A stretch of 64,000 nucleotides of DNA from Spirochaetales bacterium (lineage in GTDB: Bacteria; Spirochaetota; Spirochaetia; Treponematales; Treponemataceae). Position numbers and translations under genes: made by a program. Within the stretch, counting starts at the first letter, position 1, and every line of letters starts with the position of its first letter. The notes beneath the pieces were generated by a model that had not been told where the DNA came from, did no database searches, and worked only from the letters and a program-made list of their open reading frames with translations. Positions 8,203 to 16,906 of the stretch are shown here, in pieces. The stretch covers positions 18,267 through 82,266 of the forward strand of contig JAQXNX010000004.1 of the NCBI GenBank assembly GCA_029098225.1, written 5' to 3'.

Positions 8203-10083
8203 ATGTGTGGTTTTGTAGGTTGTTTTGACTTGAACAGTGGCAGCGCACCGATTGCGGAAGGCTTGAAGGAAGAACTTCGTGCACAGGTTCTTGAGATGTC
8301 TAAAAAAATACGTCACCGTGGTCCGGACTGGAGCGGTGTTTATACCGGCGATAATGCCATCTTGAGTCACGAGAGGCTTTCGATTGTTGACCCGCTTTCT
8401 GGCAAACAACCGTTAGTTAGTGATGATGAAAAAATCATTCTTGCGGCAAACGGCGAAATATATAATCACAAGGAAATCCGCTCCCGCTTTGAAGGAAGCT
8501 ACAAGTTCCGTACAGGAAGCGACTGCGAAGTAATCATTCCGCTTTACAAAAAATACCGCGAGTCCGGCGACTTTTTAAAAATGATAGAAGAGCTTTCGGG
8601 CATTTTCGCCTTCGCGCTTTATGACAGCGAGAACGACGTTTACCTCATTGCCCGCGACGAAATCGGTGTTATTCCTCTCTACCAGGGCTGGGACAAGGCC
8701 GGCCGCTATTACGTTGCAAGCGAACTTAAGGCTCTGGAAGGTGACTGTCAGACAATCGAAGAGTTTCCGAATGGAAGTTATCTCTATTCAGGAGGGGAAG
8801 GCCTTCCCCTGGCTTCAGCCGTACGCACGCAAAGCGTGCTGCCGTCTTCAGCCACCCCTTCTAACGGGGGACACCCCCGTAACGCCCCCGCAGAACCAAT
8901 CCGCTGGTACCACCGCGACTGGGAATCATACGACGCAGTAAAAAATTCTCCTAAAGCTACCGACGACAAGGGCGATGTAATCAACCCGAGCGTAATCGAA
9001 AAAGTCCGCAATGGCTTGGAATCAGCTGTAAAAGCCCAGCTCATGTCTGACGTTCCTTACGGCGTTCTTTTGAGCGGCGGTCTCGACTCATCAATCATCG
9101 CAGCCATCACACAAAAATACAGCAAGAAGCGTGTTGAAACAGACAGCAAGGAAGCAGCCTGGTGGCCACAGCTTCATAGTTTTGCAGTCGGCCTCGAAGG
9201 CTCTCCAGACCTCATTGCTGCTCAAAAGGCCGCCGACTATATCGGAACTGTTCATCATGAAGTTCACTTTACAATTCAGGAAGCCCTGGACGCCCTCCCT
9301 GATGTAATCTATCATATCGAAACTTATGATATTACGACTGTTCGCGCCAGCACTCCAATGTATCTTCTTGCCCGCGTAATCAAATCTATGGGAATTAAAA
9401 TGGTTTTGAGCGGTGAGGGTAGTGACGAGCTTTTTGGCGGTTATCTTTATTTCCATAAAGCTCCAAACGCACAGGAGTTCCACGAAGAACTGGTTCGCAA
9501 AATGAGTAAGCTTCACCTTTATGACTGTCTGCGCGCAAACAAATCTCTTATGGCCTGGGGTGTAGAAGGCCGCGTTCCTTTCCTCGATAAAGATTTTATT
9601 GATATTGCGATGGGCCTGAATCCGAGTGATAAGATGAATATTAAGCTTGAGACCCCGAAACAAGTTCGGGGTGACGGGGCTCCGAAACAGAGAATGGAAA
9701 AATGGATTCTCCGCAAAGCCTTTGAAGACCTGCTTCCGGAAAGCATTGCCTGGCGTCAGAAGGAACAGTTCTCAGACGGCGTAGGCTACAACTGGATTGA
9801 TACCCTCAAAAAGATTACAGAAGAAAAGGTAAGCGACGCTGAGTTTGCCCGTCGCGAAAACCGCTTCCCGGTAAATCCTCCAAAAACAAAAGAGGAATAT
9901 TACTACCGTGAAATCTACAGCCGCCTCTTCCCGAGTGACTCAGCTGCCCGCTGTGTACCGCACGAAGCCGGAGTAGCCTGCTCAACTGCCAAGGCCCTCG
10001 AGTGGGATGCCGCCTGGAAAAACATGGATGAACCAAGCGGAAGAGCAATTGGAGGTGTTCATAATGATGCGTACAAAGCTTAG
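8203..10083 (+). CDS. asnB: Asparagine synthetase B, glutamine-hydrolysing
   Basis: 626 residues against about 550 for typical AsnB. It starts MCGFVGC, with Cys2 as the glutaminase nucleophile. The N-terminal class II amidotransferase domain spans about residues 2-195. The synthetase domain has the PP-loop LSGGLDSSIIAA near residue 289. It makes asparagine from aspartate, glutamine and ATP. The extra length comes mainly from two in-frame repeat insertions: residues about 196-230, between the two domains, and about 482-494, before the conserved RMEKWILRKAF. The start codon lies just after a palindrome with a weak RBS; GAGGAGG at 8130-8136 precedes the palindrome. The end overlaps carA by 20 bases, giving a coupled asnB-carA-carB operon. 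Confidence 0.93.
   Translation: MCGFVGCFDLNSGSAPIAEGLKEELRAQVLEMSKKIRHRGPDWSGVYTGDNAILSHERLSIVDPLSGKQPLVSDDEKIILAANGEIYNHKEIRSRFEGSYKFRTGSDCEVIIPLYKKYRESGDFLKMIEELSGIFAFALYDSENDVYLIARDEIGVIPLYQGWDKAGRYYVASELKALEGDCQTIEEFPNGSYLYSGGEGLPLASAVRTQSVLPSSATPSNGGHPRNAPAEPIRWYHRDWESYDAVKNSPKATDDKGDVINPSVIEKVRNGLESAVKAQLMSDVPYGVLLSGGLDSSIIAAITQKYSKKRVETDSKEAAWWPQLHSFAVGLEGSPDLIAAQKAADYIGTVHHEVHFTIQEALDALPDVIYHIETYDITTVRASTPMYLLARVIKSMGIKMVLSGEGSDELFGGYLYFHKAPNAQEFHEELVRKMSKLHLYDCLRANKSLMAWGVEGRVPFLDKDFIDIAMGLNPSDKMNIKLETPKQVRGDGAPKQRMEKWILRKAFEDLLPESIAWRQKEQFSDGVGYNWIDTLKKITEEKVSDAEFARRENRFPVNPPKTKEEYYYREIYSRLFPSDSAARCVPHEAGVACSTAKALEWDAAWKNMDEPSGRAIGGVHNDAYKA
8791..8892 (-). repeat. GC-rich palindromic element, in frame in asnB
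   Basis: A GC-rich stretch beginning GGAGGGGAAGGCCTTCCCCT and ending ACACCCCCGTAACGCCCCCG, translated as part of AsnB (GGEGLPLA ... NGGHPRNAP). It is the same family as the elements in carA, carB, purF and gltB, here in antisense orientation relative to the gene. It keeps the frame and lies at the junction of the amidotransferase and synthetase domains. Confidence 0.8.
9649..9690 (+). repeat. Short palindrome (CCCGAAACAAGTTCGGG type), in frame in asnB
   Basis: CCCCGAAACAAGTTCGGGG is a near-perfect inverted repeat. It codes for TPKQVRGDGAPKQ, which interrupts a region that is short and conserved in other AsnB proteins just before RMEKWILRKAF. Similar short palindromes are dispersed in many bacterial genomes. 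Confidence 0.6.
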
Positions 10084-11233
10084 CAGGGGCGTTACGGGGG
10101 CGGCAGCTCCCGTAGAGGGGGTAGAGGAAGAGTGCGAAGCTCTCTGTAACGAGGGGGAGGCTTCCCCCTCCTTTTTAATTCTTTCAGACGGAACTGTTTT
10201 TAAAGGAAAATCTATAGGTGTTCAGGGGCGTTCAATTGGTGAAGTTGTTTTTACAACAGGAATGACAGGTTATATAGAAACTCTTACAGATCCAAGTTAT
10301 TTCGGGCAGATAGTTACACAGACTTTTCCTTTAATTGGAAATTACGGTGTTATGAGCGAAGATTTTGAAAGCAAAAAATCATGGGTAAGAGGATACATTG
10401 TCCGCGAGTTGTGTGATGAGCCTGATAATTTTCGTTGCGAAGATACTCTCAATAACTTTTTAATAAATCATAATATTACAGGAATTTGTGGTATAGATAC
10501 ACGTGCGCTTACTAAACGTCTTAGAGAACAGGGCGTTATGAATGGAATGATTGTAAGCGGAGAATGTCCGGAAATTACTGATAAGCTTCTTGAAGAAATT
10601 AAGAATTACAAAATAACGAATGCAGTTGAAAGTGTACAATGGCTTAAGGAAGGGAAAACTCTTCCAGTCCGCAATGCTCCACACGTTGTTCTTTATGATT
10701 TTGGCGCTAAAGCTAATATTAAGCGTGAGCTTGAAAAACGTGGCTGCAATGTTACTGTCGTTCCGTATAACACAAGTGCGGAAGATGTTATAAAACTTGA
10801 GCCGGATGGTGTTATGCTTAGTAATGGTCCTGGAGATCCTGCAGAAAATACAGGCGTTATTGCGGAAATAAAAAAATTATGCGATTACAAAAAAATTGCA
10901 ATTTTTGGAATCTGTCTTGGTCATCAGATGCTGGCTTTAGCGCGAGGTGCTAAAACAAGTAAGCTTAAATACGGGCACCGTGGCGGTAATCACCCGTGTA
11001 AGGATATGGAAACCGGTCGCGTATATATTACAAGTCAGAATCATGGATATGCGGTAGAAACTGCAAGCCTGCCGGCTTATGCACAATTAAGCTTTGTGAA
11101 CGTAAATGACAACACCTGCGAAGGAATTTCTTATACAGACATTCCGGCCTTCAGTGTACAGTTTCATCCCGAAGCGTGTGCCGGCCCTCATGATACAAAT
11201 TATTTGTTTGATAAATTTGTAAAAATGCTTTGA
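10064..11233 (+). CDS. carA: Carbamoyl-phosphate synthase small (glutaminase) subunit
   Basis: 389 residues. The CarA N-terminal domain (FLILSDGTVFKGKSIG, TGMTGYIETLTDPSYFGQIV) is followed by a class I glutaminase with the nucleophile elbow GICLGHQM and the catalytic SVQFHPEACAGP. It delivers ammonia from glutamine to CarB for pyrimidine and arginine synthesis. The start at 10064 (GGAGGTG upstream) lies within the end of asnB. Residues about 8-36 are encoded by a GC-rich repeat inserted right after the first codons; normal CarA proteins begin near FLILSDGT. A start inside the repeat seems unlikely because no RBS is seen there. Confidence 0.92.
   Translation: MMRTKLSRGVTGAAAPVEGVEEECEALCNEGEASPSFLILSDGTVFKGKSIGVQGRSIGEVVFTTGMTGYIETLTDPSYFGQIVTQTFPLIGNYGVMSEDFESKKSWVRGYIVRELCDEPDNFRCEDTLNNFLINHNITGICGIDTRALTKRLREQGVMNGMIVSGECPEITDKLLEEIKNYKITNAVESVQWLKEGKTLPVRNAPHVVLYDFGAKANIKRELEKRGCNVTVVPYNTSAEDVIKLEPDGVMLSNGPGDPAENTGVIAEIKKLCDYKKIAIFGICLGHQMLALARGAKTSKLKYGHRGGNHPCKDMETGRVYITSQNHGYAVETASLPAYAQLSFVNVNDNTCEGISYTDIPAFSVQFHPEACAGPHDTNYLFDKFVKML
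10086..10171 (+). repeat. GC-rich palindromic element, in frame at the carA N-terminus
   Basis: Begins GGGGCGTTACGGGGGCGGCA and ends GAGGGGGAGGCTTCCCCCTC. It is translated as GVTGAAAPVEGVEEECEALC and a short tail, in sense orientation. It matches the elements in carB and gltB (31599-31679). Confidence 0.8.
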
Positions 11234-11336
11234 GACTAAAGATCTGATGTTCCGATGAAGCTCGTAAGATTTTTACTAAGCATATGGTTGCAGAAAAGTT
11301 TATATAATTTTGATTTTTCAGGGAGATAAAATCGTC

Positions 11337-14300
11337 ATGCCATTAAATAAAAATATACATAAAGTTATGATTATTGGATCTGGTCCGATTGTAATTGGTC
11401 AGGCGGCTGAATTTGATTATGCCGGAAATCAGGCCTGTAAGGCTCTTAAATCGCTTGGACTGGAGGTTTGTCTTGTAAATTCAAATCCGGCTACCCTTAT
11501 GACAGATCATTATATGGCTGATGAAATTTACATGGAGCCGCTTACTCTAAAAACTCTGGAACGCATTATAGAAAAAGAAAAACCTGATTCTCTTCTTTCA
11601 ACTCTTGGCGGGCAGACCGGATTAACCCTCAGTATGGAGCTTGCAAAATCGGGATTTTTAAAAAAACATGGAGTTCAGCTTCTTGGTGCAAGACCCGAAA
11701 CTATTGACAAGGCAGAAGACCGCCAGATGTTCAAGGATACAATGGAAGCAATCGGCGAGCCCTGCATTCCTTCAAAAGTAGTTACAACTTACGAGGATGC
11801 AGCGGATTTTGTTCATAATGAAATAGGTTTTCCTGCAATTATCCGCCCGGCCTTTACACTTGGCGGAACAGGCGGTGGTATAGTAAACAATGAGCGTGAG
11901 CTTGATGAAATTGCCCATAATGGATTGCATCGTTCACCAATTCATCAGATTCTGGTTGAAAAATGTATTTCGGGCTGGAAGGAAGTTGAGTTTGAAGTTA
12001 TGCGGGACAGTACCGGCAATGTAATAACAGTCTGCTCAATGGAAAACTTTGACCCGGTTGGAGTGCATACAGGAGATTCAATCGTAATTGCGCCAACTGT
12101 TACTCTGGCAGATAAAGAATATCAGATGCTGCGTTCGGCTGCCTTGAACATAATTTCTGCGCTTAAAATAGAAGGTGGCTGTAACTGCCAGTTTGCTCTT
12201 AATCCTGAAAGTTTTGAATATGCGGTAATTGAAGTTAATCCTAGGGTTTCTCGTTCGAGTGCTCTTGCAAGTAAAGCTACAGGTTATCCTATTGCAAAGG
12301 TTGCAGCACTTATTGCAGTTGGCTTTACTTTAGATGAGATTCCGAATTTTGTAACTAAAAAAACAAAAGCCTGCTTTGAGCCTGTTCTTGATTATGTAGT
12401 TGTAAAAATGCCGAAATTTCCTTTTGATAAATTTGTTTATGCCGCCCGTAAGCTTGGCACTCAGATGAAAGCAACTGGTGAGGTTATGGCAATTGGTCAG
12501 AATTTTGAAGAAGCAATTTTAAAGGCTGTTCGTGGTCTTGAAGTTGGCGTAAAGGATTTGAATCTTCCAGCCTTTGAAAAAGAAGGTGATGAGAAAATTC
12601 GTGAGCGTGTAGGAAAGTGTACGGATCAGAGAATATTTGCAATTTATCAGGCTATTAAACGCAGCCTTATGACTGTAGAAGAGATTCATGAAATTACAAA
12701 AATTGATAAATGGTTTTTGTGGAAATTAGAAAAGATTGTGAAAATGGAGAGGAAAGTTTTTGAGGGCACTTCGAGAGCATCTGGGTGCTCAAAATTATTA
12801 TATCCGCCGCGCAGTTTTAAAATGGTAGATACCTGTGCCGGAGAATTTGATGCAGAAACTCCATATTTTTATTCGACTACTGATGGAGTAAATGAAGCTG
12901 AACTTTTCTTAAAGGAATGTCGCGGGGGCGTTACGGGGGCGGCAGCCACCGTTGATGGGGGTGCCGGCGCAACGCAGTGCGACGCAGGGGGAAGGCTTTC
13001 CCCCTCAAAGACTTTATCAAAGGGAACAATCGTAGTTTTAGGTTCCGGACCTATCCGCATTGGACAGGGAATTGAATTTGACTATTCTTCGGTTCAGTGT
13101 ATCCGTGCTCTAAAGAAACTTGGGTATGAGGTTGCAATAATTAATAATAATCCCGAAACTGTCAGTACTGATTTTGACACAGCAGACCGCCTTTATTTTG
13201 AGCCGCTTACTCCAGAAGATGTAATGAATGTAATTGCTGTTGAAAAACCTCTTGGTGTTGTAGTTGCGTTTGGCGGAGGGACGGCAATTAAGCTTGCAAA
13301 ATTTTTAGACAGTCAGGGTGTGCGCATCTTAGGTACAAGTGCTGATGCAATAGATCTTGCAGAAGACCGGGAACGCTTTGAAGAATTATGCGAACGTCTT
13401 GAGGTAAACAGACCGCGTGGTCTTACTGTCTTAAATGAAGTAGAAGCTCTTGAAGCAGGCTTTAAGCTTGGATACCCTGTTTTAATGCGCCCGAGTTATG
13501 TTCTTGGCGGTCAGAACATGATTATTGCCCGTAACAGTGCAGACATTAAAGAATATATGAAAATCATTATGAGGCAGGGTATTGAGAATCCTGTTCTTAT
13601 TGATAAATATATGGAAGGTACAGAACTTGAAATTGACTGTATTTGCGACGGCGAAGATATTCTTATTCCGGGAATTATGGAACATATTGAGCGTACAGGA
13701 ATTCATTCTGGAGATTCTATTGCAGTTTATCCTGCCTGGAATTTTACTCCAGAAATGGAAGCTGAAGTTGTAAAAAAATCTACTGCTATGGCGCTTGCTC
13801 TTGGAACAAAAGGAATTGTAAATATTCAGTGGCTTTTTTATAACGGCGAACTGAACATTATTGAAGCAAATCCACGTTCCAGCCGTACTGTACCTTATTT
13901 AAGCAAAGTAAGCGGAGTTCCTATGGTAGAACTTGCAACGCGTGCTATGCTTGGTGAGAAACTTTGCGATATGGGATATGGAACAGGACTTTACAGAAAA
14001 CCTTCGTATTTTGCAGTAAAAGTTCCTGTCTTTAGCTTTGAAAAATTAATGGATGTAGATACACATCTTGGTCCCGAAATGAAGTCTACAGGCGAAGTCC
14101 TTGGAATTGCATCGACTTTAAACGAAGCTTTATACAAAGGAATGGCTGCTGCCGGCTGGAAAATGCTTAAGCCACAAAAAAGTAAAAAATCAGGCAGCGC
14201 ACCAGGCGTCCTTTTTTCTGTTCGCAATAGTGATCTTCCTGAGCTTCCTGAGCTTGCGCGGAAATTCTATAAGCTTGGATTTACTCTTTATGCAACAGCA

Positions 14301-14597
14301 GGAAATGCCGTTACGATAGAACGCAGCGGAATGAATGTTATTCATACAGCTAAAGTTCATGAAGATTATCATAACAACGTTATGACACTGCTGGAAAGCG
14401 GAAATGTGGATTATGTAATTTCTACTTCTGCAAAAGGGCGTGATCCGCTTGCAGAAAGTGTTAAATTAAGGCGCCTGGCTGTTGAGCGGGATATAGACTG
14501 TCTTACAGCAATAGATACTGCAAATGCTCTTGCAGACTGTATTGCAAGTTCTTTTTCTTTAGATAACGTAAGTCTGATCAACATAAACTCTTTGTAA
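11337..14597 (+). CDS. carB: Carbamoyl-phosphate synthase large subunit
   Basis: 1086 residues, the usual length. It is two homologous ATP-grasp halves beginning MIIGSGPIVIGQAAEFDYAG and VLGSGPIRIGQGIEFDY, then a C-terminal MGS-like allosteric domain (LYATAGNAVTIERSG; ISTSAKGRDPLAES). It makes carbamoyl phosphate from bicarbonate, ATP and the ammonia channelled from CarA. The start at 11337 is chosen for the preceding GGGAG; TTG at 11310 is a weaker option. A GC-rich repeat is inserted in frame at residues about 529-557, exactly at the linker between the two halves. It follows carA by about 100 bases and is probably in the same operon as asnB. Confidence 0.94.
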   Translation: MPLNKNIHKVMIIGSGPIVIGQAAEFDYAGNQACKALKSLGLEVCLVNSNPATLMTDHYMADEIYMEPLTLKTLERIIEKEKPDSLLSTLGGQTGLTLSMELAKSGFLKKHGVQLLGARPETIDKAEDRQMFKDTMEAIGEPCIPSKVVTTYEDAADFVHNEIGFPAIIRPAFTLGGTGGGIVNNERELDEIAHNGLHRSPIHQILVEKCISGWKEVEFEVMRDSTGNVITVCSMENFDPVGVHTGDSIVIAPTVTLADKEYQMLRSAALNIISALKIEGGCNCQFALNPESFEYAVIEVNPRVSRSSALASKATGYPIAKVAALIAVGFTLDEIPNFVTKKTKACFEPVLDYVVVKMPKFPFDKFVYAARKLGTQMKATGEVMAIGQNFEEAILKAVRGLEVGVKDLNLPAFEKEGDEKIRERVGKCTDQRIFAIYQAIKRSLMTVEEIHEITKIDKWFLWKLEKIVKMERKVFEGTSRASGCSKLLYPPRSFKMVDTCAGEFDAETPYFYSTTDGVNEAELFLKECRGGVTGAAATVDGGAGATQCDAGGRLSPSKTLSKGTIVVLGSGPIRIGQGIEFDYSSVQCIRALKKLGYEVAIINNNPETVSTDFDTADRLYFEPLTPEDVMNVIAVEKPLGVVVAFGGGTAIKLAKFLDSQGVRILGTSADAIDLAEDRERFEELCERLEVNRPRGLTVLNEVEALEAGFKLGYPVLMRPSYVLGGQNMIIARNSADIKEYMKIIMRQGIENPVLIDKYMEGTELEIDCICDGEDILIPGIMEHIERTGIHSGDSIAVYPAWNFTPEMEAEVVKKSTAMALALGTKGIVNIQWLFYNGELNIIEANPRSSRTVPYLSKVSGVPMVELATRAMLGEKLCDMGYGTGLYRKPSYFAVKVPVFSFEKLMDVDTHLGPEMKSTGEVLGIASTLNEALYKGMAAAGWKMLKPQKSKKSGSAPGVLFSVRNSDLPELPELARKFYKLGFTLYATAGNAVTIERSGMNVIHTAKVHEDYHNNVMTLLESGNVDYVISTSAKGRDPLAESVKLRRLAVERDIDCLTAIDTANALADCIASSFSLDNVSLININSL
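12923..13007 (+). repeat. GC-rich palindromic element, in frame in carB
   Basis: Begins GGGGGCGTTACGGGGGCGGC and ends AGGGGGAAGGCTTTCCCCCT. It codes for GGVTGAAATVDGGAGATQCD and a tail, placed between the two ATP-grasp halves of CarB where an insertion should be tolerated. Sense orientation, same family as in carA. Confidence 0.8.
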
Positions 14598-14613
14598 AAT
14601 TTTTATTTATTTC

Positions 14614-14664
14614 TTGACAAGTCATAGGCATGGCGTTATATTGTGTATATACAATATACACAAT
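14614..14664 (+). promoter_or_regulatory. Promoter and palindromic GntR (YtrA-type) operator
   Basis: TTGACA (14614-14619), a 17-base spacer and TATATT (14637-14642). Overlapping the -10 and start point is a perfect inverted repeat ATTGTGTATAT-ACA-ATATACACAAT (14640-14664). Its position predicts repression by the GntR protein encoded by the third gene of this operon. Confidence 0.8.
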
Positions 14665-14693
14665 GCGCGACTGCTACCGCGGAGGTTTGGAGG
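14661..14693 (+). repeat. Hairpin repeat carrying the ribosome binding site region (copy 2)
   Basis: AATGCGCGACTGCTACCGCG followed by GAGGTTTGGAGG, directly before the ABC ATPase start. It shares its loop theme (GCGCGACTGCTACC) and following GGAGG with the copies at 4418, 15581 and 37971, and its first bases overlap the operator. Confidence 0.5.
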
Positions 14694-14697
14694 TAAT

Positions 14698-15546
14698 ATG
14701 AATCTTATAGAAGTGAATGGACTTTGCAAGAATTTTGAATCTTTTAAGCTTCAGAATGTAAGTTTTTCTTTAGAGCCCGGATATATTATGGGGTTTATAG
14801 GGCGTAATGGAGCTGGAAAATCTACAACTTTAAAAACTATGCTCAATTTAATGAACAGTGACGGTGGATCTGTTAATTTTTGTGGACTTTCAATGCCTGC
14901 TGACGAAGTAGAAATTAAAAACAAGGTAGGTTATGTTTTTGGCGGAGTTGATTTTTATCCGGCATCAAAAGTTGGGCGCATTACTGAAGTTACAAAAGGT
15001 TTTTACCGTGAATGGGATGATGAACTCTATAAAAGTCTTTGTGACCGCTTTGAAATAGATCAGAATAAAAAGTTCATGCAGCTAAGTGCCGGTATGAAAG
15101 TAAAATATTCTATAGCTGTTGCAATGAGTCATAATCCGCAGGTTCTTATTTTAGATGAACCGACCAGCGGACTTGATCCTGCAGCCCGTGATGATCTTGT
15201 CCTTCTTTTTCAGGAATTTATAGAAGATGGAGAACATTCAATTTTGTTTTCTACACATATTACCAGCGATCTGGAAAAATGTGCTGATTATATTACTTAT
15301 ATAAAGATGGGGCAAATTCTTGCCAGTGAAGAAAAAGAAACTTTCAGAACAAGTTATATAAATGTAGCTGGTAAAAAAGATCAGCTTAATTCAGAGGTTG
15401 AATCTAAGATTATTGGGCTTCATGTTCATCAATTAGGCTTTGAAGGCCTTATGAAAACCGAAGATAAGGTGCTGGCAGAGAAGGGTGGTTTTGAAATTTC
15501 TTCACCAACGCTTGAAGATATTATGATTCATATTGAGCGCCGTTAA
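14698..15546 (+). CDS. ABC transporter ATP-binding protein
   Basis: 282 residues. Walker A GFIGRNGAGKST, a signature loop in the variant form QLSAGMK, Walker B VLILDEPTSGLDP and the switch histidine in STHITSDL are all present. It is most like the ATPases of ABC-2 type exporters that sit with YtrA-type GntR regulators. GGAGG 6 bases upstream fixes the start at 14698. It forms an operon with the membrane protein at 15625 and the GntR regulator at 16344. The substrate is unknown; cell-envelope stress or peptide export are common roles of such systems. Confidence 0.88.
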   Translation: MNLIEVNGLCKNFESFKLQNVSFSLEPGYIMGFIGRNGAGKSTTLKTMLNLMNSDGGSVNFCGLSMPADEVEIKNKVGYVFGGVDFYPASKVGRITEVTKGFYREWDDELYKSLCDRFEIDQNKKFMQLSAGMKVKYSIAVAMSHNPQVLILDEPTSGLDPAARDDLVLLFQEFIEDGEHSILFSTHITSDLEKCADYITYIKMGQILASEEKETFRTSYINVAGKKDQLNSEVESKIIGLHVHQLGFEGLMKTEDKVLAEKGGFEISSPTLEDIMIHIERR

Positions 15547-15580
15547 AGCATATTTTCTGTTGGAAAAAGCCGCTTATTTT

Positions 15581-15619
15581 GCGCCTCCATGCGCGATTAG
15601 TATCGTGGAGACTTAGGAG
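15581..15619 (+). repeat. Hairpin repeat carrying the ribosome binding site region (copy 3)
   Basis: The stem CCTCCATG/CGTGGAG encloses GCGCGATTAGTAT, then CTTAGGAG as RBS for the permease gene. It is the closest match to the copies at 4418-4457 and 37971-38018. Confidence 0.5.
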
Positions 15620-15624
15620 ATTTT

Positions 15625-16341
15625 ATGAAATTACAGACTATTAATCTATTAAAAAAAGAAATTATTCTTGGTAATTCGCTGCAGACTATCTGCTGGCTTG
15701 TTTGTTGTTTTGGAATGTTTTTTATTCCCAGTTATCCTGCTTATATTGGGCCATTTTATATTACTCTTAGCATTATGATGACTTTTGCGCTTAATCAGGC
15801 TTCGCACGATATTCTTTATACTGTGCTTCTTCCTGTTCGCAAAATAGATACAGTAAAAGCACGCTTTTTATATTGCGGACTGCTTGAAGTTGTTTCTATA
15901 GTTTTTGGAGTAATTGCCGGAGTTGTAAGACATTTTTCAGCTTTTCCGGAAAATAAAAGCGGAATCCCAATTACAATTGCTTATTTTGGCCTTCAACTTA
16001 TAATGTTTGCAATTTTTAATTTTATTTTTCTTGGGAATGTTTATAAAAATCCTGTAAAGCCAGGATTAAGATATCTTGCTGCCGGAATTGTTTATTTTGT
16101 TACCTATGCAATTTTTGAGCTTCCTGTTTGGAATTATTATGGAATACGTAATAAAATTACAAAAAACGAGCTTGTTGAATTTTCCGGTTTAGGAAAAATC
16201 GGTTTTTATCTGGTGAATATGGAAGGTGGAAATCTTTACCGTCAGTTAATTATTTTACTTGCAGGCGTTTTAATTTTTTCTGTTTCCTGGATATTTACTT
16301 TTAATCGTGCTGCCAAGCAGTTTGAAAAATATGATATATAA
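15625..16341 (+). CDS. ABC-2 type transporter membrane protein
   Basis: 238 residues with about six hydrophobic helices (for example QTICWLVCCFGMFFI, LLEVVSIVFGVIAGVV, LIMFAIFNFIFLGNV, LIILLAGVLIFSVSWIF). This is the layout of the membrane half of a small ABC-2 exporter. It is placed between the ATPase and the GntR regulator and ends 2 bases before the latter. No homology-defining motif is visible beyond membrane topology and context. Confidence 0.75.
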   Translation: MKLQTINLLKKEIILGNSLQTICWLVCCFGMFFIPSYPAYIGPFYITLSIMMTFALNQASHDILYTVLLPVRKIDTVKARFLYCGLLEVVSIVFGVIAGVVRHFSAFPENKSGIPITIAYFGLQLIMFAIFNFIFLGNVYKNPVKPGLRYLAAGIVYFVTYAIFELPVWNYYGIRNKITKNELVEFSGLGKIGFYLVNMEGGNLYRQLIILLAGVLIFSVSWIFTFNRAAKQFEKYDI

Positions 16342-16343
16342 TA

Positions 16344-16709
16344 ATGGATATAGTTTTATCACAAAAATCAGAAAAGCCTATTTATTCTCAGATTTATGAG
16401 CAGATTGCAGCACAAATAATGAACGGTGAACTTAGTGCAGGAGAAAAATTGCCTCCGATAAGAACTGTCGCTGTAAATCTGCGCATAAGTGTAATTCCCG
16501 TAAAGCAGGCCTGGGAGCAGTTGGAACGTGAAGGTTTTATTGCTACTGCTCCCGGACGTGGAACCTTTGTAAATGAGCTTGCAAATCATGAGATTTCAAA
16601 TAAACGTACTTCTGCAGCTGAAGAACTGCTTACAAAAAATCTTGTTACCTGTCGGGAAATGGGACTTACACTGGAAGAAGTTCTGGAGATAGTAAAAAAA
16701 CACTGGTAA
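16344..16709 (+). CDS. GntR family regulator, YtrA subfamily
   Basis: 121 residues, the short YtrA length. The N-terminal winged helix-turn-helix is typical (KPIYSQIYEQIAAQIMNGEL, GEKLPPIRTVAVNLRI, REGFIATAPGRGTFV), and a short C-terminal helical pair replaces a ligand domain. It probably represses its own operon by binding the perfect palindrome at 14640-14664 over the promoter. The ligand or signal is not evident. Confidence 0.87.
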   Translation: MDIVLSQKSEKPIYSQIYEQIAAQIMNGELSAGEKLPPIRTVAVNLRISVIPVKQAWEQLEREGFIATAPGRGTFVNELANHEISNKRTSAAEELLTKNLVTCREMGLTLEEVLEIVKKHW

Positions 16710-16751
16710 AATTCAAATTGTTGAAATGAAATTAGACGGCGATGTTCTCGC

Positions 16752-16780
16752 TTGACAGTTAACAGAAAAGTTCATAAAAT
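16752..16780 (+). promoter_or_regulatory. Promoter of pyrG
   Basis: TTGACA (16752-16757), a 17-base spacer and TAAAAT (16775-16780). Same layout and distance to the hexaloop hairpin as in the other nitrogen units. Confidence 0.8.
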
Positions 16781-16795
16781 ATATTTTATAGTACA

Positions 16796-16860
16796 GAGCA
16801 AAGGCGCTCATTCGGTTTGATGACAAAATTGTCGTCAGATGGAATGAGCGCCTTTTTTTT
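16796..16860 (+). terminator. ANTAR-type antiterminator hairpin overlapping a leader terminator (pyrG)
   Basis: GAGC-AAAGGC-GCTC (16796-16809) has a hexaloop with A1 and G4. The terminator AGGCGCTCATTC (16802-16813) pairs perfectly with GAATGAGCGCCT (16842-16853), ending in eight T residues. The shared bases make antiterminator and terminator mutually exclusive. Confidence 0.83.
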
Positions 16861-16906
16861 ATCTTCCGTCAAATCCGGATGATGACAAATAGTTGAGGGG
16901 ATTTTT

